DNA from: Candidatus Firestoneibacteriota bacterium
Lineage (GTDB): Bacteria > JACRDZ01
Direction of reading: 5' to 3'
Assembly: GCA_016212735.1 (NCBI GenBank)
Contig: JACRDZ010000225.1
Span: forward strand, 1-11,871
DNA length: 11,871 nucleotides
Part shown: one piece after another, positions 1 through 5,337 of the stretch
Position numbering within the stretch: the first letter of the stretch is position 1
Layout: the number at the start of each line of letters is the position of its first letter
Program-made: the position numbers and the translations under genes
The notes under the pieces: model-generated
Seen by the model: only the letters and a program-made list of their open reading frames with translations
What the model was told of the DNA's origin: nothing
Database searches by the model: none

Positions 1-21
1 ATTTCATGCGCATTTTTAACT

Positions 22-114
22 TCACGTTTTATTAGATGCAGTATAAACAGGAAATCCAATATTTTCTGAAAAGCTTTTTATGATATTTTCTGTTACTTTT
101 TGTTCATTTACCAT
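22..114 (-). pseudogene. 30-codon ORF with a strong RBS, probably the frameshifted 5' end of a gene
   Basis: An ATG at 114 follows a strong Shine-Dalgarno sequence (GAGGAGGG, about 5-6 nt upstream), so translation probably begins here. The frame closes after 30 residues (MVNEQKVTEN... to ...TASNKT). Just before the stop is an AAAA run. Reading it as AAA would keep the frame open to the window edge (...SNKREVKNAHE). This is therefore either a very short peptide gene or, more likely, the start of a longer gene broken by a 1-nt insertion or a sequencing error. I do not recognise the family. Confidence 0.35.
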
Positions 115-137
115 TTTAATCCCTCCTCTGAAATTTT

Positions 138-312
138 TTATACTATTATGAATTTTTCAATACTGGTTATCCCAAAATTTAAAACATCTAATACTCTATC
201 TTTTGCACTTTTATTATCCTTACTTCTAGCTAATGCAAAAACTTTATAGTCTTCTTGTAATTGACATCGCGAAATTCGGGTTTATGTTATGTGTTAATTT
301 ATCATAATTCAT
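138..312 (-). pseudogene. fragmentary ORF downstream of hicA
   Basis: An ATG at 312 overlaps the ancestral 3' end of hicA and reads 22 residues (MNYDKLTHNINPNFAMSITR...) to a stop at 244-246. A second frame, open from 281 to a stop at 138-140 and lacking a start codon, encodes a plausible hydrophilic/helical segment (DYKVFALARSKDNKSAKDRV, then an LDVLNFGI core). Together they look like one gene of about 60 residues split by a frameshift near 250-265. The family is unrecognised. Position directly after hicA suggests it once belonged to the same operon. Confidence is low because the segments are short. Confidence 0.3.
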
Positions 313-507
313 CTTCATTAATATTAGAAAGTTTCATTAGATGTTTAATAAACCAATTTTAAGTGGAGTATTGCCATGTATTGGGATTGAAATACGTGCT
401 GGATTTCCTTCCTTTACATATATGTGATGACTACCATTAATTCTCTTTAACTCCCAGCTTTGTTTTTCTAAAAGTTTGGCAAATTCTTTTCCTGATACTG
501 TTTTCAA
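302..507 (-). pseudogene. hicA: HicA-family mRNA interferase toxin, frameshifted near the C-terminus
   Basis: HicA toxins are small double-stranded-RNA-binding-fold RNases that cleave mRNA and are blocked by HicB. A TTG start at 507 overlaps the hicB stop as TTGA. The reading KTVSGKEFAKLLEKQSWELK, RINGSHHIYVKEGN, then IPIHGNTPLKIG is diagnostic, with the conserved GSH histidine at residue 27. The frame stops at 337-339 after 56 residues. Adding one A to the run read from + strand 344-346 restores the expected ending (...LLKHLMKLSNINEDEL) and a stop at 302-304, giving the usual ~68 residues. A 1-nt deletion has therefore removed the last helix. The toxin may be inactive, partly active, or intact if this is a homopolymer sequencing error. 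Confidence 0.85.
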
Positions 508-707
508 ACTGCTATCTCCATTAACTTGTCATTTTTTGACATTTGTACATTTTTAATATCCACAGACAAACAGCCTTCAATAGCTTCGTAAAGATTAGTT
601 AGAAGCTCATCAAACGTTTCCCCTTGAGTTGCACAGCCAGGTATAGATGGCACTTCTGCCCAAAAACCACCTTCATCAGCTTCATGTACTATAACTTTTA
701 TTTTCAT
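504..707 (-). CDS. hicB: HicB-family antitoxin (short form, no DNA-binding domain)
   Basis: This 67-residue protein is the antitoxin half of a HicBA module and acts in the cytoplasm by binding and inhibiting HicA. The whole length is the HicB partial RNase-H-like fold, with recognisable segments EADEGGFWAEVPSIPGCATQ, GETFDELLTNLYEAIEG and a C-terminal strand. There is no room for the helix-turn-helix or ribbon-helix-helix domain found at the C-terminus of long HicB proteins, so self-repression would need another factor or the complex itself. The ATG at 707 has a good Shine-Dalgarno sequence (GGAGG, 6-7 nt upstream). It overlaps hicA by 4 nt, so the two are translationally coupled. The order is antitoxin first. 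Three 12-bp repeats lie just upstream. Confidence 0.85.
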   Translation of the reverse strand: MKIKVIVHEADEGGFWAEVPSIPGCATQGETFDELLTNLYEAIEGCLSVDIKNVQMSKNDKLMEIAV

Positions 708-731
708 TGTATTCCTCCAGATAATTATTAC

Positions 732-767
732 AGTAACGGAATTAGTAAGAATTCGAGTAAGAATTAG
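732..767. repeat. three tandem 12-bp repeats upstream of hicB
   Basis: Units begin at 732, 744 and 756: AGTAACGGAATT, AGTAAGAATTCG, AGTAAGAATTAG. The period is exactly 12 bp and the core AGTAAGAATT is perfect in the last two. The array lies 25-60 bp upstream of the hicB ATG, where an operator for the toxin-antitoxin operon would be expected. I could not find a convincing -35/-10 pair here. Confidence 0.5.
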
Positions 768-783
768 GGGACGTTGTCCAATT
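762..783. repeat. short palindrome centred on GGACGTTGTCC
   Basis: AATT-AGG-GGAC-GTT-GTCC-AATT forms a small hairpin with arms GGAC/GTCC flanked by AATT on both sides. Related half-sites (AACGTCC, ATGTCC) follow at about 808-833. This resembles the GGGGACGTT-type palindromic tails often seen beside REP-associated transposase genes, but no transposase is present. The assignment is tentative. Confidence 0.3.
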
Positions 784-1103
784 TGTTTAAAATAAATAAC
801 GTCCTTAAAAAGTTAAGATGTCCTTAATTAGTTGTTTATTTTTTACAAAATATAAATCTTCCATATCTTAAATAGTCATAATGCGTTTCAATCATCACTT
901 TAAAGTAACGAATTGATTTATTAAATCTTCGGTTCTGCCTTTTAAATAAAATATTATAATGCTATTTTTTTATTCATCCAACGATAAATTGTTTCATTGT
1001 GAAAAACTTTATCAAATGACTCTTCAGGATAATTCTATTTCCCTCTCTATCTATCATTTTAATTTTTTCCTACTCTCCCTTTCAAACGATTCCGAAGATG
1101 GAA

Positions 1104-1634
1104 CTATTTTTCATGTATTAACAAATTTTTGATTGTTTCTGGTAACAAAATTTTTAAATCAGGGAAATTTTCTATTAGACGAAAAATATCAGCTAAGTCT
1201 TTTTGACGTTTACTTTTACGTCGTTCGTTATCACAATAAGCCCATATTTTGCCTTGCAAAACATCTTCTATAGATGCTACTTTCATTTTATATCCCATTA
1301 CCTCTTTTGGTAAAGAACGGGGAATAAAAGATTGATAACGTACATCAGTTTGTATCTGAATCCGCAGATCTGTCTTCGGATTGCTTAAATTTAAACTATG
1401 ATGAAATTCCTCTATTTTAAAAATCTTTACTGTTTCTTTTTTAAGAGTATCTATTGCATTAGCAATAATAACTACATCAAGATCCAGGCTCACTAAAGGT
1501 TCTACATAAGAATTAACAGCTAATCCGCCGATCACACAATATTCAATATCTAATTTTATCAATAAATTGAGAAATTTTTGCAGTAAATCTTCATGCTCAT
1601 TACTTATAATATTAAAAAATTCTTTTTTAGTCAT
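1104..1634 (-). CDS. nucleotidyltransferase-fold protein (AbiEii/MNT-like), last gene of a toxin-antitoxin operon
   Basis: This 176-residue cytoplasmic protein resembles polymerase-beta-type nucleotidyltransferases. Residues 18-58 carry the helix-strand signature YCVIGGLAVNSYVEPLVSLDLDVVI: a Gly-Gly turn followed by the Asp-x-Asp metal-binding pair. A later acidic/aromatic region (TDLRIQIQTDVRY) may supply the third carboxylate. The C-terminal KRQKDLADIFRLIE motif is typical of the AbiEii/DUF-type 'nucleotidyl transferase' group, where such enzymes can act as toxins or modifiers of tRNA or proteins. The ATG at 1634 follows AAAGG and lies 5 nt after the preceding small gene, so it is cotranscribed with the antitoxin and RelE genes. 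Target and activity cannot be read from the sequence. It could also be a non-toxic housekeeping nucleotidyltransferase. Confidence 0.7.
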   Translation of the reverse strand: MTKKEFFNIISNEHEDLLQKFLNLLIKLDIEYCVIGGLAVNSYVEPLVSLDLDVVIIANAIDTLKKETVKIFKIEEFHHSLNLSNPKTDLRIQIQTDVRYQSFIPRSLPKEVMGYKMKVASIEDVLQGKIWAYCDNERRKSKRQKDLADIFRLIENFPDLKILLPETIKNLLIHEK

Positions 1635-1639
1635 ATAAA

Positions 1640-1789
1640 TTAACCTTTTATCGATGAAGGAAGAGAATAACGGTCATCTTCTATCTTTTCAATAATTCTG
1701 ATAGTATCAGCTATGTTTTTGGCTACTTGTTGAAATTTAATAGCATCTTCTTTATGTTGTTTTAACATTTTATTATCAAACATAAGCAT
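1640..1789 (-). CDS. 49-residue helical protein between relE-like and nucleotidyltransferase genes
   Basis: An ATG at 1789 overlaps the 3' end of the RelE-like gene by 14 nt, and the frame stops 5 nt before the nucleotidyltransferase start, so the spacing is that of a real operon gene. The product (MLMFDNKMLKQHKEDAIKFQ, then QVAKNIADTIRIIEKIEDDR) is predicted to be almost entirely helical, charged and soluble, with a flexible end SLPSSIKG. An ATG at 1783 is an alternative start. I recognise no family. Being small, helical and immediately upstream of a nucleotidyltransferase-fold protein, it could be that protein's partner or inhibitor. That is inference from position only. Confidence 0.55.
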   Translation of the reverse strand: MLMFDNKMLKQHKEDAIKFQQVAKNIADTIRIIEKIEDDRYSLPSSIKG

Positions 1790-2084
1790 CTGAACGATTA
1801 TCAGCAGAAATCATAAATACTATTTTTTTATTATCATCTATTGCATAAAAAAATCTAAAAGCACCTATTCTATATCTGCATGTTTCTGGTTTATAATTTT
1901 TAAGCTTTTTTATATTCTTGCCAAAATATGGTTGATTTCTTAGCTGAGGATAGATATAAGTTATTAATTTGTTTTTTATTTTTTCTTGTTGACCTTTAAA
2001 ATCCTGTTCAAGATCGTGAATGAATTGATTTGTTTCAAATATTTTAAATTTAACCAATAAGTTTTCCGTTTCTTCTTCCGGCAT
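1776..2084 (-). CDS. RelE/ParE-superfamily toxin
   Basis: RelE-fold toxins are small basic proteins that either cleave ribosome-bound mRNA (RelE) or poison gyrase (ParE). The core FKIFETNQFIHDLEQDF, then LKNYKPETCRYRIGAFRFFY and AIDDNKKIVFMI, matches the family: an N-terminal strand and helix pair, then the 'YRYRIG-x-YR-x-x-Y' sheet carrying the usual basic/aromatic residues. The protein is about 102 residues from ATG 2084, which has AAGGA 7 nt upstream. ATG 2090 is too close to that site. A TTG at 2057 would give 93 residues, closer to the family norm, and would overlap the antitoxin by only 8 nt. The antitoxin gene overlaps it upstream and the 49-residue gene overlaps downstream. Whether the target is mRNA or gyrase cannot be told. 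Confidence 0.75.
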   Translation of the reverse strand: MPEEETENLLVKFKIFETNQFIHDLEQDFKGQQEKIKNKLITYIYPQLRNQPYFGKNIKKLKNYKPETCRYRIGAFRFFYAIDDNKKIVFMISADNRSDAYV

Positions 2085-2292
2085 CTGCATGTCCTTTTTT
2101 AAGCTTCTCTAATAATTTTTTATCAGATTTAATTTGTGCCATTTCAATGGGACTTATATACAAAGTTTCCTCAATTTCTTTGAGAATAATAGTTGTAATA
2201 AAATTTGAAACAGGTCGATTTTCAATTTTAGCTGCTGAAAATATTTTTTTGTATTCTTCTTCTGATACACGTAATGTTAATACCCGTGACAT
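2050..2292 (-). CDS. ribbon-helix-helix antitoxin, probable autorepressor
   Basis: This 80-residue protein has an N-terminal ribbon-helix-helix (MetJ/Arc/CopG-type) domain. Strand SRVLTLRVS is followed by helix EEEYKKIFSAAKIEN, a turn with RPVS, and helix NFITTIILKEIEETL. Residues 46-80 (SPIEMAQIKSDKKLLEKLKK..., ending in a Gly/Arg/Asn-rich tail) would wrap the toxin. The strand pairs in a dimer and enters the DNA major groove. The ATG at 2292 has a strong GGGGG Shine-Dalgarno sequence. It is the first gene of the operon and overlaps the RelE-like toxin. The promoter just upstream contains five evenly phased repeats, as expected for cooperative binding of ribbon-helix-helix dimers. Confidence 0.8.
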   Translation of the reverse strand: MSRVLTLRVSEEEYKKIFSAAKIENRPVSNFITTIILKEIEETLYISPIEMAQIKSDKKLLEKLKKGHADAGRRNGKLIG

Positions 2293-2307
2293 TTATATAT
2301 CCCCCTT

Positions 2308-2353
2308 GTATTCATTTGTATATTTCTGTATTCGTTTATATTCTAATGTATTT
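2308..2353. promoter_or_regulatory. five 10-bp-phased TGTATT repeats: candidate antitoxin operator
   Basis: On the plus strand the motif TGTATT or a close variant begins at 2308 (TGTATT), 2318 (TGTATA), 2328 (TGTATT), 2338 (TATATT) and 2348 (TGTATT), exactly every 10 bp. Read on the transcribed strand this is AATACA repeated once per helical turn. The array covers part of the spacer, the -10 and the initial transcribed region of the operon promoter, so bound protein would block RNA polymerase. The adjacent gene encodes a ribbon-helix-helix protein, a class known to bind such phased repeats. Confidence 0.7.
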
Positions 2354-2368
2354 TATCAATATTGTCAA
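2340..2368 (-). promoter_or_regulatory. near-consensus housekeeping promoter for the toxin-antitoxin operon
   Basis: On the minus strand a perfect TTGACA (2363-2368) is separated by exactly 17 bp from TAGAAT (2340-2345). Transcription would start near 2332, giving a leader of about 40 nt to the antitoxin ATG. The -35 overlaps the stop codon of the upstream ketosynthase gene, so this accessory operon starts directly at the end of the biosynthetic operon. Confidence 0.8.
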
Positions 2369-3585
2369 CAATGTAAATCATTAAACTTCTTTATCACCAA
2401 ACAGGAATTATTACCTCCAAATGCAAAAGCATTATTTAAAGCTATATTTACTTTTTTTCTTCTGGCTTTATTTGGAACGCAATCTATATCACATTGCGGA
2501 TCAGGTGTTTCGTAATTTATTGTTGGAGGAATAATATCTTCTTTAACAACAAGACAGCATGTTAATGCTTCAATTGCTGATGCCGCACCCATTGTATGTC
2601 CTAACATTGATTTTATCGAATTAATTGGAATTAATTTAGTCTTTTCTTTAAAAATATTTTTTATCGCAGTACATTCGGTTTTATCATTACTTGGTGTACC
2701 AGTTCCATGTGCACATATATAATCAACTTCTTCTTTTTTAATATCTGCCTGTTTTAAAGCTTTTAGTATTGCTTTTTCAATCCCATACACTTGAGTAGCT
2801 GTCATATGATAAGCGTCGCAGCTTAAACCGTAACCTAAGATTTCTGCATAAATATTAGCATTTCTTTTCAAAGCGGAATCCATTGATTCAAGAAATAGTA
2901 TTCCTGCTCCTTCACCAACCATCATTCCTTTTCTGTTTTTGTCAAACGGCTGGCATAAAAGAGACGACATTGCATAAAGGCGATGAAAACCAATAAATGC
3001 AAGTTTCGAGAAAGCCTCTGCACCTCCTGTAATTGCATAATCTAAATCTCCGTTTCTTACCATATCAAATCCATAACCAATAGCATAATTCCCTGCGGCA
3101 CATGCTGTTGGAATCATATAATTCGGACCATGAAATTTAAAATAATCTGCTATATTTGCGGAAATATTATTAGAGCTTGCCTGCAGTATTTTTACTTTGC
3201 TTATATTATCAATCCCTTCCTTTACCCAGGTATCAATCGATTCTTCTAATGGTCTTTCACCATTTGTAGTTCCAATAAAAATACCTGTTCTTTCATTATT
3301 GATTTTTTTTATAGATAATCCAGTATCTTTTAATGCCAGTGATGTTGCTCCAATAACTAATTGTGATGTACGTCCTAAATATTGTAATTTTCTTTTTATA
3401 AATTCTTCAGGAATAAAATTTTTTATTTCACCGGCTCTGTGGCATCTGAATTCTTTTGTATCAAATGAACTAACTTCACTAATACCGGATTTCCCTTTTA
3501 TCACAGATTCCCAGAATTCATCCTTGCCAATTCCAACAGATGAAATTACTCCCAACCCAGTAACAACAACTCTGCGTTTATTCAT
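2365..3585 (-). CDS. fabF: beta-ketoacyl-ACP synthase II-type ketosynthase (active KS subunit)
   Basis: This condensing enzyme performs decarboxylative Claisen condensation of an acyl chain with malonyl-ACP in the cytoplasm. It has 406 residues, the normal FabF/KS-alpha length, starting at the typical RRVVVTGLGVISSVG. The full catalytic set is visible: nucleophilic Cys162 in PTACAAGN, His293 in CAHGTGTPSND, Lys325 and His330 in SIKSMLGHTMGAAS, and the glycine-rich end NAFAFGGNNS. Its ATG overlaps the dehydratase stop (ATGA), so the two are coupled. It shares an operon with a second ketosynthase-like protein lacking these residues, a dehydratase and a ketoreductase. I therefore read it as the KS half of a KS/chain-length-factor heterodimer rather than the housekeeping FabF. 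That pairing is inference; a housekeeping role remains possible. Confidence 0.9.
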   Translation of the reverse strand: MNKRRVVVTGLGVISSVGIGKDEFWESVIKGKSGISEVSSFDTKEFRCHRAGEIKNFIPEEFIKRKLQYLGRTSQLVIGATSLALKDTGLSIKKINNERTGIFIGTTNGERPLEESIDTWVKEGIDNISKVKILQASSNNISANIADYFKFHGPNYMIPTACAAGNYAIGYGFDMVRNGDLDYAITGGAEAFSKLAFIGFHRLYAMSSLLCQPFDKNRKGMMVGEGAGILFLESMDSALKRNANIYAEILGYGLSCDAYHMTATQVYGIEKAILKALKQADIKKEEVDYICAHGTGTPSNDKTECTAIKNIFKEKTKLIPINSIKSMLGHTMGAASAIEALTCCLVVKEDIIPPTINYETPDPQCDIDCVPNKARRKKVNIALNNAFAFGGNNSCLVIKKFNDLHC

Positions 3586-4019
3586 ACTTTTTTTACTCCA
3601 AACACCAGATTGGCTTTAGCAACTATTTTGTTATCAACCCGCGCTATTGCATCAACTACACCAGCATTATCAATAATTTTCACATTACTAACTTCTAATA
3701 TCAGTTTATCTCCTGGAAATACCGGAGCTAAAAATTCTGATTTTACTTTACTTAAATAATAATTCGGATGAGTTTCAGCTATTTCAGGTCTGCATATGTA
3801 ATAAAGAATTATGGCAGCCTGTGCCATAGCTTCTATAGTTAAAACTCCGGGCATTATCGGTCTATCAGGAAAATGTCCCTTAAAAAAATCTTCATTTTTT
3901 TTTATATTTTTTACAGCTATAACTTTTTTTGTACCTTCAATTTCAATTATTTCATCAATAAAAAGAAACGGTTCTCGATGAGGTAAAATAGTTTTTATTT
4001 TTTCTATATTCCAATTCAT
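3582..4019 (-). CDS. fabZ: 3-hydroxyacyl-ACP dehydratase, FabZ type
   Basis: This hot-dog-fold enzyme removes water from 3-hydroxyacyl-ACP to give the trans-2-enoyl chain. The start is ATG 4019, with GGAG 6 nt upstream, giving 145 residues as in typical FabZ. The open frame runs 17 codons further upstream, but those lack a ribosome-binding site. Family landmarks: ILPHREPFLFID near the N-terminus, then the active-site helix GHFPDRPIMPGVLTIEAMAQ with catalytic His49 and Glu63. The sheet end (LVFGVKKV) overlaps the following ketosynthase by 4 nt. In this operon it would act on the product of the adjacent ketoreductase. With no enoyl reductase nearby, the double bond might be left in place, as in polyene-forming type II systems, or be reduced by a housekeeping enzyme. 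Confidence 0.9.
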   Translation of the reverse strand: MNWNIEKIKTILPHREPFLFIDEIIEIEGTKKVIAVKNIKKNEDFFKGHFPDRPIMPGVLTIEAMAQAAIILYYICRPEIAETHPNYYLSKVKSEFLAPVFPGDKLILEVSNVKIIDNAGVVDAIARVDNKIVAKANLVFGVKKV

Positions 4020-4087
4020 AATTAGCTCCAGAATACTTATGTTATTTTTTCGAGTTTTTAGTATATTCAATTATTTTTCTGATTTTT

Positions 4088-5323
4088 CTATCTATACTTT
4101 GAAATAATTAATGCGGCATTGCTTCCTCCTGGTCCGAAATTGTTAATTAATACATTATTTATTCTTGTTATACGTGATTTATTTGCAACATAATCAAGAT
4201 CGCAGTCTTTATCATTTACCTCGTAATTAATTGTCGGCGGTATGAATCCCTTAACCATGCTTCCTATTGCTGCTGCTATCTGGAATAAGCCGGCAGCGCT
4301 GAACGTTTCACCAATCATCGATTTTATAGAACTTACAGGTATATTATATGCATACTTTCCAAAAACATCTTTTATTGCTTTTGTTTCAAGTTTATCCTGC
4401 ATAGGAACTGAATTTGCCGAAGCGCTTATATAATCTATTTCTGTGTTTCTTAATTCTGAATTTTTAATTGCTATTCTTATACTTTCTTTTAGTCCTTTAA
4501 CGTGCGGATCATATTTACCAATTTTATGTGAGGCAAAACAATTGCCTATATCTTTGATTTCAGCATAAATATCTGCTTTTCTTGCTAAAGCATATTCTTC
4601 ATCTTCTATTGCTAAAACTCCTGCTCCTTCACTTAATATTATGCCGTTTCTTCTTTTATCAAACGGGCAGGAAATTTCATCTCCTTTTATACCTGACAAA
4701 AAACCTAACCTGTAAAACCCGACAAAATTTGCAAGAGAAAAACTCTCAACTCCGCCTATTAATACAGCTTTAACTCGTCCCAATCTTATAAAATCTATCG
4801 CATATTTCAACGCATCTATACTTGAGCTGTAACCTGTTGAAATAGTTGTATTAAATCCCTGAACATTAAATCTGATTGATACCTGACTCGATGCCGCATT
4901 TATAACTGTCCCTGGAAAAAGTGAAGCATTAGTAAATAAAGGCCCGTCCTGTATAGATCCTTTTTGAAATTCTGAAAAATTCCAGAGATTTGATAATGTA
5001 GTACCTGTGCATACTCCAATATCATCTGTATTTTTATCATTTATACTTAATTTTGCGTCATCAAGGGCTAATTTTGCTCCTGAGCACAAGAGTCTTGCTG
5101 TTCTATCTAAATCTTTCAATCCTTTAGAATTTAAGAAATCTTCAGGATTAAAATTGTCAGCCTCTCCTCCAAGCTTACATTTAAAATTAGTAGTATCAAA
5201 CCGTTTAACAGGCTTAATCCCTGACCGTCCATCTTTTAAACCCTGCCAGAATTCTTCTTTGCCGATTCCATTCGGTGCAATTACTCCTAAACCTGTTATT
5301 ACTATTCTCTTTTTATACACCAA
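4088..5323 (-). CDS. inactive ketosynthase homologue, chain-length-factor (KS-beta)-like
   Basis: This 411-residue FabF-fold protein keeps the scaffold (RIVITGLGVIAPNGIGKEEF, the IPPTINYE segment, and NNFGPGGSNAAL at the end) but has lost the chemistry. The nucleophilic cysteine is Tyr165 (in STGYSSSID). The first active-site histidine aligns with Ser302 (SASANSVP), and the second is Glu339 (SMIGETFSAAG). Only Lys334 remains. In aromatic and highly reducing type II polyketide synthases such a partner pairs with an active KS and sets chain length. The usual replacement of the cysteine there is Gln, so Tyr is unusual. The start is TTG 5323, with AGAAGGG 6 nt upstream and no competing ATG; GTG 5320 is also possible. 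It lies 14 nt after the ketoreductase gene. I am confident it cannot condense; the chain-length role is inference. Confidence 0.85.
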   Translation of the reverse strand: MVYKKRIVITGLGVIAPNGIGKEEFWQGLKDGRSGIKPVKRFDTTNFKCKLGGEADNFNPEDFLNSKGLKDLDRTARLLCSGAKLALDDAKLSINDKNTDDIGVCTGTTLSNLWNFSEFQKGSIQDGPLFTNASLFPGTVINAASSQVSIRFNVQGFNTTISTGYSSSIDALKYAIDFIRLGRVKAVLIGGVESFSLANFVGFYRLGFLSGIKGDEISCPFDKRRNGIILSEGAGVLAIEDEEYALARKADIYAEIKDIGNCFASHKIGKYDPHVKGLKESIRIAIKNSELRNTEIDYISASANSVPMQDKLETKAIKDVFGKYAYNIPVSSIKSMIGETFSAAGLFQIAAAIGSMVKGFIPPTINYEVNDKDCDLDYVANKSRITRINNVLINNFGPGGSNAALIISKYR

Positions 5324-5337
5324 TAATTGCCCTTCTA

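Larger units (their letters stand above)
708..1103. other. 396-bp gap between hicB and the nucleotidyltransferase gene, with degraded coding traces
   Basis: No intact gene is visible. On the minus strand a start-less open stretch from 961 to a stop at 836-838 reads like protein (KRQNRRFNKSIRYFKVMIET, then HYDYLRYGRFIFCKK). A neighbouring frame around 970-1035 contains FDKVFHNETIYRWMNKK. The basic, aromatic-rich composition and the ETIYRW segment hint at a decayed transposase or DNA-binding protein, but I cannot name a family. The hicB-proximal end carries the 12-bp repeats and the small palindrome listed separately. Confidence 0.35.

Noticed and set aside
708..735. An extended -10 (TG-T-AATAAT) as the hicB promoter
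   Set aside because: Its transcription start would fall within the Shine-Dalgarno sequence and there is no matching -35, so it is not a credible promoter for a led transcript.
2147..2515. Plus-strand ORF of 122 codons spanning the antitoxin gene and the end of the ketosynthase gene
   Set aside because: It runs antisense to two well-supported genes and across their promoter, has no family resemblance, and has the composition of a reverse-complement shadow.
3197..3619. Plus-strand ORF of 140 codons opposite the active ketosynthase
   Set aside because: Wholly antisense to conserved catalytic-domain codons; no ribosome-binding site or recognisable motif.
2365..5323. The two ketosynthase-like genes as a simple duplication of fabF
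   Set aside because: They differ widely in sequence and one has lost Cys and both His while keeping the fold, which fits a KS/KS-beta pair better than redundancy.
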